DNA of 64,000 bases from Zoogloea sp. (lineage in GTDB: Bacteria; Pseudomonadota; Gammaproteobacteria; Burkholderiales; Rhodocyclaceae), in the NCBI RefSeq assembly GCF_028689785.1, contig NZ_JAQVCN010000005.1, positions 101,579 through 165,578 of the forward strand, given 5' to 3'. Made by a program: the position numbers and the translations under genes. The notes beneath the pieces were generated by a model that was not told the origin of the DNA, did no database searches, and worked only from the letters and a program-made list of their open reading frames with translations. Of this stretch, positions 57,001-63,062 are shown piece by piece; the stretch's first letter is position 1, and each line of letters begins with the position of its first letter.

Positions 57001-59241
57001 GCGCACCACGTTGAAGGTGAGGGTCCGGGTGTCGGCTTCGCCCCCTTCGGCGATGGACGTGGTGACGGCGCTGATGTTGACGGTGGCGTCGTCGTTGAGG
57101 ATGGTGGTGACGGCGCTGGCCGTGGCCAGGGTGAGGTTGGGCCCCGGGTTGGACAGGGTGACGGTGAGGATTTCGTCGGCCTCGGGGGTGCCGTCGCCGG
57201 TGAGGGTCAGGGTGATGGTCTTGGTGGTTTCGCCGATGGCGAAGTCCACGGTGCCCGAGGGCAGGGTGCCACCGAAGTCGGCGGCGTTGACGCCCGATAC
57301 GGTCCAGTCAACGGTGCTGGCAAAGCCGGACTGGGTGCGGGTGACGGTGTAGGTGAGGGTCCGGGTGTCGCCAGTGAAGCCTTCGACCACGCTGGCCTGA
57401 TCGGCGCTGATGCTGACGCTGCCGTCGTCGTTGAGCACTTCGGTGGACGCAGAGGCCGGGGGGATGTCATTGCCGCCGAGGGTCACGGTGACCGTTTCAT
57501 CGGGTTCGACAAGACGGTCGCCTGCGAGAGGCAGGGTGATGGTCTTGCTGGTTTCACCGGGTGCGAAGTCGAGGGTGCCGGAGGGCAGTACGCCGCCCAC
57601 AAAGTCCGAGGCATCCATGCCGGAGGCACTCCAGCTCACTTGGTCGGCGCCCACGGAATTGCTGCGGGTGACGGTGTAGGTGAGAAGCTGGGTGCTGCCC
57701 TGGTCGCCTTCGCTGACGCTCGTCTGGTTGGCGATGATGCTGAAGGTGCCGTCGTCGTTGAGCACTGTGGTGCTGGCGCGGTCGGTGCCCAGGCTGAGAT
57801 TGGCGCCCGGGTTGCTGAGAATCACGCTGAGGGTTTCGTCCGCCTCGATGGTCCGGTCGCCGCTGAGGGTGATTTCGATGACCTTGATGGTTTCGCCGTT
57901 GGCAAACTGCAGGCTGCCGGCGGGCAGGGTGCCACCGAAATCGGCGGCGTCCATGCCGTTGAGGGTCCAGTCCACCGACGATGCGCCGACGCCGGTGCTG
58001 CGCACCACCGTGAAGCTGAGGATCTGGCTGCTGCCGGTGTGCCCTTCGACGACGCTGCCCTGGCCAGCACTGATGCTCACCGTACCATCGTCATCGACGA
58101 CCTGGGTGCTGGCAGTGGGCTGGTCGATCACCAGGCCCTGGCTGGGGGACTGGAGCTGCAGGGTGACACTGCGGTTGGCCTCAATGCTCCGGTTGCCGGT
58201 GAGAGGGATGCTGATGCGTGCTTCGGTTTCCCCAGCGGCAAAGCTAACCGTGCCCGTGAGAGCACCGTCGGCAAGCTGGCTGACGTCGATACCGGTGAGC
58301 GTCCATTGGGCCGATGCGGCAGTGAAAGGGTTGTCGCGGGTCACCACGAAGACCAGCACGCCGGCGCTGCCGGTATCGCCTTCGAGCACCTGGGGCTGGG
58401 CGGCGCTGACGCTGGCGTGACTGTCGGTAATGGTGGCGGGAGGGGGAGCCTCATTGCTGCCGGGAGTGCCGTTGGGGGTGGTGGACGGGGTGCCACCGAT
58501 GCCCGAGAACAGGCTGCTGCCGGTGCCGTTGCCATCCCCCGCGCTGAAAGTGCTGAAGACGCCCAGGCCTCCACCGCTGACGCCACCCGTGCCCTGGCTG
58601 GCGAGACCGCTGCCGGTGCCGGAGCTGCTTCCGCCCAGCACACCGGGGTTCATGCCGTCCAGGGTCAGAACGGACAGCTCGGTGGGGGTGCCGGGGCGCG
58701 GCATGCCGCTGCCGGTGGCGTCGCCGGTGAGCTGGGTGCGTTCGGGGGCCAGGGGGCCGGATTGGGTGCTGCTGCCTTCACCGGTCAGGCCGGTGATTTC
58801 GGGGCGGTAGGTGCTGTCGAGAGGGGCGGGCGGGGAGAACTGGCTGCCGGACTGGCTGCCCCGCGGGCCGCTGTCGCCCTGGCCGGGGTTGAACGGGTTG
58901 CCCTGGCCGCCGAAACCGTCACCCGGGTTGCTGCCGGGGGGGCGCAGCCCGTCACCCCCCTGCAGGAAGGAGGGCAGACGGTCGCCGAGCAGGTTGCGGG
59001 CGATTTCGAAGGGGCTGAACGGACTGCCGGCATCCCGGCCGCCCGTGGAGAGCAGGATCTGTTGCGACATGTCCTTCGCTGCAGCCGGGCTGAGGCCCGC
59101 CTTGACGAGGGCCGCCTCGGCACGGGCGATGGCCTGTTCGAGGGAGGCCACGCCCTGCTGCGGTCTGCCGGCGAGAAAGTCGGTGACGATCTGAATGGCG
59201 CGGGCAAGGGTGTCGATCTGGGGATTGGTCTGGTCAGCCAT
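42049..59241 (-). CDS. Giant Calx-beta/RTX type I-secreted adhesin-like protein (5730 aa)
   Basis: This is one uninterrupted frame of 5730 codons. Residues 1-110 are helical, without a signal peptide. Residues 110-270 are a Gly/Pro/Ser-rich linker. From about 270 to 5510 come roughly 43 tandem Calx-beta domains of about 120 residues. Each repeats a core such as GTLPSGTVSFAAGETSKTI, then GD-x-VE-x-DE-x-F-TVTLSNP, and most end in a NDD-type Ca2+ motif. The C-terminus has about five RTX nonapeptides (GGNDLLYGYAGADTLQGGDG and relatives, about 5525-5575) and a hydrophobic secretion tail ending IAPHPVV. This is the architecture of large repetitive Ca2+-stiffened surface adhesins. It sits between its own TolC-like, ABC and HlyD genes. 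AGGA-type ribosome site precedes the ATG. Confidence 0.92.
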   Translation of the reverse strand: MADQTNPQIDTLARAIQIVTDFLAGRPQQGVASLEQAIARAEAALVKAGLSPAAAKDMSQQILLSTGGRDAGSPFSPFEIARNLLGDRLPSFLQGGDGLRPPGSNPGDGFGGQGNPFNPGQGDSGPRGSQSGSQFSPPAPLDSTYRPEITGLTGEGSSTQSGPLAPERTQLTGDATGSGMPRPGTPTELSVLTLDGMNPGVLGGSSSGTGSGLASQGTGGVSGGGLGVFSTFSAGDGNGTGSSLFSGIGGTPSTTPNGTPGSNEAPPPATITDSHASVSAAQPQVLEGDTGSAGVLVFVVTRDNPFTAASAQWTLTGIDVSQLADGALTGTVSFAAGETEARISIPLTGNRSIEANRSVTLQLQSPSQGLVIDQPTASTQVVDDDGTVSISAGQGSVVEGHTGSSQILSFTVVRSTGVGASSVDWTLNGMDAADFGGTLPAGSLQFANGETIKVIEITLSGDRTIEADETLSVILSNPGANLSLGTDRASTTVLNDDGTFSIIANQTSVSEGDQGSTQLLTYTVTRSNSVGADQVSWSASGMDASDFVGGVLPSGTLDFAPGETSKTITLPLAGDRLVEPDETVTVTLGGNDIPPASASTEVLNDDGSVSISADQASVVEGFTGDTRTLTYTVTRTQSGFASTVDWTVSGVNAADFGGTLPSGTVDFAIGETTKTITLTLTGDGTPEADEILTVTLSNPGPNLTLATASAVTTILNDDATVNISAVTTSIAEGGEADTRTLTFNVVRDIGLNASTVDWAVSGLDAAAFGGTLPSGTVSFGVGETSKTITVSFTGDHVIDVDKSLTVTLSNPGQSLGIGVGSASTTVLNDDATVSIAAVAVDVPEGDEGDTQFISFTLTRDNGLATSTVDWVASGLDEADVGGPLPSGTVTFAVGELSKTITVPIVGDRSIEPDETLVVTLSNPGPNLHLGIATASTVVLDDDSLVSISANATQVLEGDTGTQTQVSFTISRADGSAASSVDWSVSGLPASDFGGTLPSGTVNFAVGETSRVITVAFAGDRIVEPDAVLTATLSNPQGNLRLGDAVASTNIINDDVGFSLVGDTLNVVEGAAGTQVALTFHVTRSETFGQEADISWRFVRVGVRAADANDFVSGQDALGGNEGLPSGSLHFGANEISKTVTVYVQGDALQEYDETFGIVLVNPPPGVQIINGEAYGNIYTDETLFNVAAVTPSTLEGNGTGGRQAFNVTRAGDLSQAGAIGYSISGYGESPTTPDDFAPGQALTGTVSFAAGESSKIVYVDLSGDSILEGFETFAFTLNPLNANTQIDVGTALAVIDPDDQAISIVARDAVRKEGSAVDQPQLFAITRVGDLSGTATVEWQVNGSGANPTNAADFGGTLPSGTVTFAPGQSEIVIAITPTPDSHLETREDFTVSITSSTPGTMVLQGSAIGIVLNDDSGFVLDGTALTTNEGNSNGPRQASFTVTRTGDLTVVASVDWVLEFAALNGVDASDFLPGTQFSGRLEFGRGVNSLVVNLPLTPDHVVEANEGFTVRLSNPSAGSEISIGESAGLIRNDDVIITLLPSAAIEEGSGGLTELRYTVQRSGDLDGSDTITYSISGSGANPVDGADFVGGVLPVGSITFAPGESSKEIVLQIASDSDLEANEGLTLTLGSPEPGATVANGTATGTLINDDHQFHIAVQSGIASEGVNGAVTSFTYVVTRTGDLTRAGQVAWSVAGSGTHAADASDFVGGTLPSGLLSFAANEVSKTITVQVAGDYSDERDEDFTVTLSSPATGSTIGTASATGTIVNDDTGLSISATSTALVEGDSGTQAHTFTVTRTGVTTGTTTVDWALTGSGGQPVDAADFGGTLPSGSLSFAPGVLTQTITVYSSGDTTVESTEGFTITLSGADGNTEIVTPSATGSIVADDIGISISAGATSVLEGSAGQSRVLQFTVTRTGDTASPVVIDWAASGMDADDFGVGTPLSGTLSFAANETVKVISLTQTGDDLNESDETLLITLSNPVGNPAHDRTYITTGTASTDVINDDSTFGITATTPIQAERNTGDGASTAFTFTVTRGGDLSQAQDIDWMLELPGGTNSASIGDFITGQDLLGSNGGLPSGTVSFAAGANTATVTVQVKTDDQVELDESFNIVLQPAGANTALTGTTASATITNDDTGFSIAAASADKAEGQSGTTTYTFTVTRAGFVNEAATVDWAVTGSGASAADAADFGGSLPAGTLSFAANETTKTISISVASDLTVELDEGFTVTISNAHLLDVGNTAQTIVDATATGRIVNDDQRFSVSAANAAIAEGNSGTTQVAYTITRSGDLSVAATVDYAVTGSNGANAADVAGGVLPTGTLTFGVGVSELAVTFNVSGDTVAEANNETFTLTLSNPSANTTLGTSTASTIITNDDTNFVLSAPANIAEGGSGTTPVVFTVTRNGDTSGSGSVTWALAAAAGLTTADFVGNQDALGTNSGLPSGTVSFAAGETSKTITLNVQGDLTIESDETLQVVLGTPVNGTIQPGDGSKSTVLLTDDDNFSISTATTTRAEGNTDSTITYTVTRTGSLDGARDLTWTITGTNGFATGTDLAAGQASTGTVSFADGQTSATIVVNIKGDSTVESDETMTVTLSNAPANSNIVTAAASTVLTNDDAGLTISPLLADKNEGNSTYVDFTFTVTRSGNSSQTSTVNWAVDASIANAVNGTDFYASQPAGVSKDGNGIPYGTLIFASGETSKTITLRIAGDSTLEGDETLRVNLSNPSAGTEILDGSADGYVRNDDAEFNITAGTASVVEGDNGFTGTAMTYTVTRTGYLSQTNTVNWGVGHVTTNIYDFSNGSNANITPSGTLTFNSGATTQTITVYAYGDTGVGSIENNETFNINLSGANAGSSIGATGSYTSTIQNDDTQITASIDDMRVAETVAGQSSTFTVTFTRSGDLNKASSLNWAVQGTTILDLEESTTADSANASDFGGSLPSGTVSFASGETSKTITITVSGDDVVENDEWFQIALSGGTGVDQVTTVHNDPRINGGNAFYSYTLGSWVADNAQLSNTNSGYLFGEIERDEALFDLGDLANTGETGSFNYVSSKLEGDTLADGGPTDDYVEHIFAVHRTIATSGTAWVEWKLGTTVAGYVATDINDFKPGQDALGTNGGFASGRLNFADGQEWGYIKVYTARDNVGEYDEAFRVYLTGTSGGSSFNANPDGAGYNNNYLVLTNDDTRFDASANDATEGSIITFTITRQGDTRGTDTVDWSLTLPGSETTNEGNTNTSSWYKLDPSDISGVTTSNGTATFNAGAWTGTLTFEDGETTKTISVQTLDDTWTESWRENLSIVLSNPTNVDAGEANHDLETPSVGYLDTAYVYDNDADPLISVTASTTTIFEGTGANNSADGNTVTFTITRTDQAGLDGALNYPTTVGWYLSGSAINWGGSANELVKTYGGANHTNEYTSNATYGNVVFNAGETQKQVTVTFYGDNYVESETPITFNVVSASAGESWLYDVYGAGTQNGYGPANVDNTAASVTVNVRNDDIRLFVGGWDTYAGDANGYYTNVQTSAYEGNPLTFTINRAGRLDSDIVVSYTLINGSTAAGDFLYTSGNITLAAQATAYGTYNYNISLADILNDDATVEANETFTLRLSAPGDVAGSYVRFQSSYTDYSNSYTSPTTTLDLRGTIYDDDTTYTLTPTATSLVETDQGANQTFSFDVTRSGTGYSGAATLRWRVEAVGANPTNAADFTSTDTLGNNGGLPSGTVSFANGVLTANFNVLVKGDLIAETNETFRVVIYEDVLTSASPNITNTQNLATSTLTVLTDDTGISIADSSIVESDSNQTMNFTVTRSGDLSGASSMTWTLFNGTTAAGDFSGATTGTVSFAAGESSKTISITVVGDTTPEANETFTVQLSNLSGIDEAIDITAAGVITNDDSAFAIAGTTASTAESSSQTFTITRTHSTNQSQTINWSVLTGGANGTVDAADFGGSLPSGSVTFAPGEMSKTITITPTSDTTPETDETYTVQIALGAGTTGDSITTATATGTIENDDAVFHIAGDQATIQEGHSGTTSLTFTVTRGGDTSGAGSVDWKLSSASANVADFATGDTLGSNAGLPSGTVSFADGESTKTITIQVVGDLNVESDESVTVTLSNASGGQIQTATAITNILNDDATIAISALSAAKAEGNSGTTAYTFTITRSGYLGEAETVDYAITGTGLNPADGADFGGSLPSGTLTLPAGQSSVTLTVLVSGDLAGEPDEDFTVTLSNPSTGVTITTATANGTIQADDVVFDVTAPGTALEGNPGETTYFDFVVTRSGNLSASQTLDWSVAGIGADPTSAADFDATSGSITFAANETSKTIRVPVKGDYSGEANESFRLSLSGPNGVVFTHSTADATITDDEASLRISGTTATRVEGHEGTTTDLTFTVTRSGNLNLAATVDWTATAGTADAADFLGGVLPSGSLAFASGELSKTITVTVQGDVEVEGNEHFTIDLSNASTGADIIIGSATGTITSDDVDWTITGFSIPTVEGDGASHNFVFRVTRTGGTAATTLDWSVAGSGTHAADANDFLGGFFPNGTLSFAQGVMSQDIVVQVAGDSLLENDEGFTVTLTAPTDSLVHSFTSQSANATLVNDDDVMSIAALAADGAEGSGAPGTLSFTVTRTGSTAGSSSVGWRIVHGDTVAGDFVATSGTVTFADGQDSAVLNIAIAGDRNVELDEGFSVELYNPGTGSTVDANASTAAGIIRNDDVDLALSATIGSAVEGDTGNPGQLSFTVTRSGDLSVSTSVNWNVVAGSAVAADFPGGVLPSGSITFAPGETTKTILVNVAGDGLDEGNQDFTVQLSGQSAHADITNNNVIGTIIDDDDTLTVSAVSASQLEGNSGTTAFTFRIDRSGTSTGSASVDWNAAGSGPRPVGDGEFVAQTGTVTFADGETSKEFTVYVNADTLGEYDETFSVSLSNPSYGSTASATTATGTVINDDAVLLISADAASTPEGNTGEETPFTFTVTRSGDTSVTSSVLWEVIPSGTNPANSQDFGGVFQTGAVAFGIGETTKTITITVAGDNTGETAEGFSVVLSDAAGATILEGTASTLIGNDDTGLTLTAIGGAEKYEGDSGTTLFTYRLERLGNNTDTVTVNWHVEGVGSYPVTASDFVGDVLPSGSITLSPGQTIYDILIPVAGDNVLGPDQNFRVVLTDAIGIDLINDQAAGVVLNDDSQFSVTAIDTSLEEGNSGGTTAFRFTVTRAGADELAADINWQVTGSGSAPANGADFLGGMLPQGTLHFLAGETSKELVIQVAADTIGESDEQFSVLLSSLGGGVTVNPLQSSAAATIIGDDMAVTVLALDVDRGEGASGATTPFTFRVLRAGPDSEAITVNYNITGAVNADDFLTPLTGTITLAAGVSESLFTLQVKGDAVREGDEAFNVTFSHPAITGGSTVLAGTIRDDDQGLQLTAPASIIEGDSGSTTATFQLTRGDTSTTETFYWKILGGALHSVDANDFAGGVFPTGSVTFNAGQSSTSFSINIAGDTLVENNESLLAVVTSSASSPVALTSAVAQITNNDVAGAGNDILSGTSSEDTLQGLGGNDLLYGYAGADTLQGGDGDDVLTGGAGADTLSGGAGADRFHFERPTDGMDVISDFVAGTDHLSFDPANFGGLNSLTSVSQSFDTDALTTLQALAAQADASVYRVAFAAGSFQFGTGGSGQLDELEAAITGANHTGSAFFLISNGDVTRLYYDADTSTGTDGSGLVALAELANQPHADTLPTDVIAPHPVV
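42500..42690 (-). repeat. RTX nonapeptide repeats at the adhesin C-terminus
   Basis: Glycine/aspartate nonapeptides of the GGxGxDxLx type (GGNDLLYGY, GADTLQGGD, GDDVLTGGA, GADTLSGGA, GADRFHF) occur in tandem. They bind Ca2+ outside the cell and promote folding after type I export. Confidence 0.85.
48310..50650 (-). repeat. Divergent Calx-beta block in the middle of the adhesin
   Basis: About six consecutive domains are longer and richer in Tyr, Trp and Asn than the others, and keep only part of the SGTVSFAAGET core. Examples are YTLGSWVADN, TVGWYLSGSAINWGGS and DVYGAGTQNGYGPAN. They interrupt otherwise regular arrays on both sides and may form a ligand-facing or structural hinge segment. Boundaries are approximate. 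Confidence 0.6.
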
Positions 59242-59337
59242 TTCCTGCTACTCCTGGTGCAGCAACACGCCCGCCGACTATGTATTGGGGGCTGGACGTG
59301 GCTCTAGCGGTCTGGAAAATCCGGGGAGGTCTGTATT

Positions 59338-59373
59338 GGCACGCCTGCAGCAGCGGAGCTTGGCGGGCGTGCC
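59338..59373 (-). terminator. Intercistronic hairpin between the TolC-like and adhesin genes
   Basis: GGCACGCC (59338-59345) pairs with GGCGTGCC (59366-59373): a perfect 8-bp stem with a 20-nt loop. It starts 12 nt after the TolC-like stop. No U-tract follows on the minus strand. It could lower read-through into, or allow separate processing of, the 17-kb adhesin message. Confidence 0.45.
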
Positions 59374-59385
59374 GTGGGACTTGCC

Positions 59386-60783
59386 CTATTTATTGGCGGA
59401 GGTGTTGAAGGCGCCGTCGGTGCTGAAGGGCAGCAGCTTGTCGGCAGGGATCACCAGGCCCGGGTTGCGCACCACGTCGGGGTTGAGCCCCCCGATGGCA
59501 CGCAGCAGGCGATAGGAGGCGATCACCTCATCCACGCGGGCCGCTGCGGCGTCGCTCTGGGCGTTGATCAGGGCCACTTCGCCGTTGAGCAGATCAAGCA
59601 GGGAGCGCCGGCCGAGCTCGCGCTCCTTGCGGGCGAGTTCGAGGAAGTTGCCGGAGATCTGGGCCTGGTTGATCAGATAGTTGGTGCGTTCCCGGGCAGT
59701 CTGCCAGCCAACCCAAGCGTTGCGGCCTTCTTCAAGGGCCTGGACGCGGACGTAGCCCGCCTTTTCCTTGGCGGACAGGACCGACAGGTCGGCGGCCTCG
59801 GTGACGCGAGCCGCCTTCATGCCCAGGTCGAGGGTCCAGTCAAAGCGGACCATCGCCTTGGTGTCGTTGCGGTCGCCCTTGATGCCGTCGTAGTCCTGGT
59901 AGTGGATCTGGTTGAGCTGCAGGGCCAGACGCGGCATCAGCTCCCGGGCACGCTGTACGTGCCGTTCGGCGAGGGTCACTTCGGCCCGGCCGTCTGCGGC
60001 GACTACGTCCGGGTTCTGCTTGAGGATGATGTCGGCGATCTCGGCTTCGGAACGGGGCAGCCGGGCCTCGGGCACGCCCACGGCCTGCAGCCCGGCCAGG
60101 TCGACCGGGGTTTCGCCGAAGACGGCGCGGTAGCGGTTGCGGGCCTCGCTCATGCGGCTCTCGGCGATCACTCGACGGGCTTCGGCGCCGGCGAGCTGGG
60201 CTTTGGCCTGCAGCACGTCGGTGGCGTAGCCGCGGCCGGCTTCCATACGGGCGTTTTCGAGGGAGGTCTGACGTTTGATGTTGAGTTCAGACTGCTGGGC
60301 GTAACGCAGGGTGCGATCAGCGCGGATGATCTGCAGCTGGGCCTCGATGGCTGCCAGGACCAGATTCTGGCGCTGCAAGTCCCGCTCCTTGCCTTCCTTG
60401 TCGAGAATGGTCTCGGCGGCCTGGACTCGCAGGCCGGTATGGCCGAAGTCGGTGATGAGCTGATTGAGGCCGACATTTACGTCGGAAGGGTCAAAATTGC
60501 CCTTGGTACCGATGTCCCGGTCGATATGCTGTCGGCCGATGCCGGCGCCGACGGTGAGCTTGGGGAAATAGGCGGTCTTCTCGACGCCGATCTGGGCATT
60601 GGCGGTTGCCACGTCGGCATCCACCATGCGCATCAGGTTGTGTTCCTTGAGAATGCGGTCAAGCTTTTCGGGGAAGTTCTCGGCGGCGTGGGCGCTCCCG
60701 ATGCACAGGATGGAGCCCGCGAGGGCGGCGACGGCGATCAGGTTGTGCTTATGGCCCATGGCGCTGGATTTCACGGCAGACAT
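59386..60783 (-). CDS. TolC-family outer-membrane channel for type I secretion
   Basis: This is a 465-residue protein. Start at the ATG at 60783 (GGGAG 8 nt upstream) gives a signal peptide cleaved after AHA (residue 33). A GTG at 60825 with an even better GGAGGAG would add 14 residues. The duplicated TolC repeats are seen in DVNVGLNQLITDFGHTGLRVQAAE and DWTLDLGMKAARVTEAAD, with long coiled-coil hairpins between. It forms the trimeric outer-membrane exit duct for the adhesin with the HlyD and ABC proteins. It is the first gene of the locus, divergent from the sensor kinase. Confidence 0.92.
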   Translation of the reverse strand: MSAVKSSAMGHKHNLIAVAALAGSILCIGSAHAAENFPEKLDRILKEHNLMRMVDADVATANAQIGVEKTAYFPKLTVGAGIGRQHIDRDIGTKGNFDPSDVNVGLNQLITDFGHTGLRVQAAETILDKEGKERDLQRQNLVLAAIEAQLQIIRADRTLRYAQQSELNIKRQTSLENARMEAGRGYATDVLQAKAQLAGAEARRVIAESRMSEARNRYRAVFGETPVDLAGLQAVGVPEARLPRSEAEIADIILKQNPDVVAADGRAEVTLAERHVQRARELMPRLALQLNQIHYQDYDGIKGDRNDTKAMVRFDWTLDLGMKAARVTEAADLSVLSAKEKAGYVRVQALEEGRNAWVGWQTARERTNYLINQAQISGNFLELARKERELGRRSLLDLLNGEVALINAQSDAAAARVDEVIASYRLLRAIGGLNPDVVRNPGLVIPADKLLPFSTDGAFNTSANK

Positions 60784-60863
60784 CTGGAAACTCCCTGGTT
60801 TTTTGAGTTCGGCTTTGAAAAGCACGGTGCGTACTCCTCCACCGTATCAAACATGGCATATTT

Positions 60864-60883
60864 GAAACTTACAAAAACTTACA
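60864..60883. promoter_or_regulatory. Tandem 10-mer direct repeat between the TolC-like gene and the sensor kinase
   Basis: GAAACTTACA followed directly by AAAACTTACA is an exact 9-bp direct repeat with 10-bp period. This is the site geometry used by OmpR/PhoB-type regulators, one of which is encoded at 63059. It lies in the divergent gap of the adhesin locus and the two-component genes, so it could control either side. Confidence 0.55.
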
Positions 60884-60890
60884 TTAAGGC

Positions 60891-63062
60891 ATGCAAGCTT
60901 CCTTGACCCTGCGTTTATTTGTCTTGCGGAATTCTGCGCGGCTCCTGGACGGGGGCCGCGTTTGCCGGACCGGATATGAGGTTTGTCCGGGCGTGATTCG
61001 GCGGGTGTTCGTTTCTCTGTTTGCTGCTTGCGCCGGGTTGTTCTTCGCCGGTCTGTGTGTGGCTGATGGTCGGAGTGCCGACGTGCCTCTGGTGTTGCTT
61101 AACGGTAGGGCGGACGCATTCCTGTATAGCGGTGTGTGGCTTGATTCCGGCAAGCGCGCCGACATCGTTGATGTGGTGGCACACCCCGAACGCTTTACCC
61201 CGCCCGAGGGGCCGGAAGAGCAGGTCATTAACGCGGGCTATAAGGACGCCATAGTGTGGATCCGGGTCCCTGTGCATGTGGCCGCGGACGCTCCCCGTGA
61301 CTGGTTGCTGGAGGTGGGTTACCCCACACTGGATCAGGTGACCCTTTACCGGCGCGAGGCGTCGGGTCAATGGCGCGCTGTCGAGTCGGGCGATTTCGTG
61401 CCACGTTCGCGGCGGCCGTTCGAGCACCACAATCTGGTCTTTCCGCTGCTACTGGAGCCCGGGGCCGAAGAGGTGATGTTTCTGCGCGTCGAATCCCAGG
61501 GGAACCTGACCATCCCCCTGACTTTCTGGCAGCCGAAGGATCTCCTCGCCGCTGATCGCAGTCTGTATGCCTGGCAGGCTCTGTATTTTGGGGCGCTGCT
61601 GGCCTTGCTCAGCTATAACCTGATGCTGTTTCTGGCTATCCGGGACCCCCTTTACCTGACCTACTCCCTGATGGTGCTGGGGATGGGCAGCGGCCTTCTG
61701 ACGATGAAGGGCTTTGGCAGCCTGTTGCTCTGGGGTGACGCCGTCTCCCTGGACAATGTGGCCTTTCCTCTGTCCTTGGCCCTGTGCGGGCTGGCGGGGG
61801 CACTGTTTACAAGGCGCTTCCTGGATTCGCGGCATCGGGCGCCGCTGCTGGATCGGGTCGTCCTCGTCCTGACGGCTTTGTTTGCGGTGGAGACCTTGTC
61901 TGGTTACTGGTTGCCCTACGCCCTGCTGGCTCGTCTGGTGAGTGCCACGGGTTTGTGCTTTTCGGTGGTGGCAGTGGTGCTGGCGCTACAAAGCCTGATC
62001 AGGGGGCAGCGCTCTGCGCGCCTGTTTCTGGCAGGGTGGTTGTTGTTGCTGGTAGGCGTGGCGGTCACGGCCTTGAGAAACTTCGGCTGGTTGCCGACCA
62101 ATGCGCTGACCAGCAACATCATGCAGATTGGCTCTGCTCTCGAGATGCTGCTCCTGTCGCTGGCGTTGGCGGATCGCATCAACAGCCTGCGCCAGGAAAA
62201 GGATCTGGCGCATGCCGATGCGGTACGGGCAGAGCGGAAGCTGGTCGATACGCTGCGCGACTGGGGTGTATCCCTTGAGCGGGAAGTCGTGCGTCAGACC
62301 CACGAACTCCGCCAGGCCAATCTGCGTCTTGCTGCCAGTGAGGCGATCGAACGTCGCGGACGTGAGGAGCAGACCCATTTCATCGCCATGATTGCCCATG
62401 ACATCCGTACCCCCCTCGCCATCATCAAGGCGGCCGTGCAATCCCTTCAGGATATGGATGCCTCGCCCCCGCCGCCCGAGCATCAAAAGCGCTACGACCG
62501 GATCCAGCGTGCCCTGCAGCGTCTGAATGCGTTGTTGGAAATCGCCCTGATGCAGGATCGAACCAACGTGGACGACTGGCGGATGGAGATGGCTGAGATT
62601 CAGCTTGGCGCACTGACGGAGGAGTTGCTTCAGCTCCTGAGTCCGGCCGACGAGGCCCGTCTGTGTTGTCGACTCGCCGACGGACTTCCGGCATTGCGGG
62701 GGGATCCGCGAATGCTCCGCGTGATGCTGCTCAATATTGTAGAGAATGCGCTGAAGTACAGCCCCCGGGAGTCAGACGTGCGCCTGGAGATCGAGACGGG
62801 CATCCACGCCGGTTCGGCAGGTGTGTTTATCAGGGTCATTGACCATGGGCCAGGCATTGCACCGGGGCAGGAAGAGCGAATCTTCCAAAAGTACTATAGA
62901 AGCCCGGATGCGGTAGGGCAGCCGGGCCTGGGGATCGGCCTGTTCCTCGCGCGCTTCATCTGCCGACGTCACGGCGGGATCCTGCATGTCGTGGCGCGCT
63001 CCGGGGAGCTTGGAGCCTGCTTCGAAGCCTGGCTGCCGCTGGAGAAGGGGGATGGAGCATGA
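60891..63062 (+). CDS. 7TMR-DISM sensor histidine kinase
   Basis: This is a membrane kinase of up to 723 residues. From the ATG at 60891 the hydrophobic signal (about 38-57) starts unusually late; GTG codons at 60993 or 61005 may be the true start. A periplasmic 7TMR-DISMED2-like domain (about 65-215) is followed by seven helices (about 228-427). A coiled coil comes next, then HisKA with His503 (HFIAMIAHDIRTPLAIIKAA) and HATPase (NIVENALKYSPRE, HGPGIAPGQEE, GLGIGLFLARFIC). DISM domains are thought to bind carbohydrates or similar small ligands. It overlaps the regulator gene by 4 bp, and divergent orientation suggests control of the adhesin locus. Confidence 0.88.
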   Translation: MQASLTLRLFVLRNSARLLDGGRVCRTGYEVCPGVIRRVFVSLFAACAGLFFAGLCVADGRSADVPLVLLNGRADAFLYSGVWLDSGKRADIVDVVAHPERFTPPEGPEEQVINAGYKDAIVWIRVPVHVAADAPRDWLLEVGYPTLDQVTLYRREASGQWRAVESGDFVPRSRRPFEHHNLVFPLLLEPGAEEVMFLRVESQGNLTIPLTFWQPKDLLAADRSLYAWQALYFGALLALLSYNLMLFLAIRDPLYLTYSLMVLGMGSGLLTMKGFGSLLLWGDAVSLDNVAFPLSLALCGLAGALFTRRFLDSRHRAPLLDRVVLVLTALFAVETLSGYWLPYALLARLVSATGLCFSVVAVVLALQSLIRGQRSARLFLAGWLLLLVGVAVTALRNFGWLPTNALTSNIMQIGSALEMLLLSLALADRINSLRQEKDLAHADAVRAERKLVDTLRDWGVSLEREVVRQTHELRQANLRLAASEAIERRGREEQTHFIAMIAHDIRTPLAIIKAAVQSLQDMDASPPPPEHQKRYDRIQRALQRLNALLEIALMQDRTNVDDWRMEMAEIQLGALTEELLQLLSPADEARLCCRLADGLPALRGDPRMLRVMLLNIVENALKYSPRESDVRLEIETGIHAGSAGVFIRVIDHGPGIAPGQEERIFQKYYRSPDAVGQPGLGIGLFLARFICRRHGGILHVVARSGELGACFEAWLPLEKGDGA

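Noticed and set aside
42049..59241. Adhesin repeats considered as a CRISPR or satellite DNA array
   Set aside because: The repeats are about 365 bp, in frame, and diverged in a codon-aware manner, so they are protein-domain repeats.
55855..59307. Plus-strand open frame of 1150 codons opposite the adhesin N-terminal region
   Set aside because: Same artefact: it reads the reverse complement of repetitive GC-rich coding sequence and shows no domain or ribosome site.
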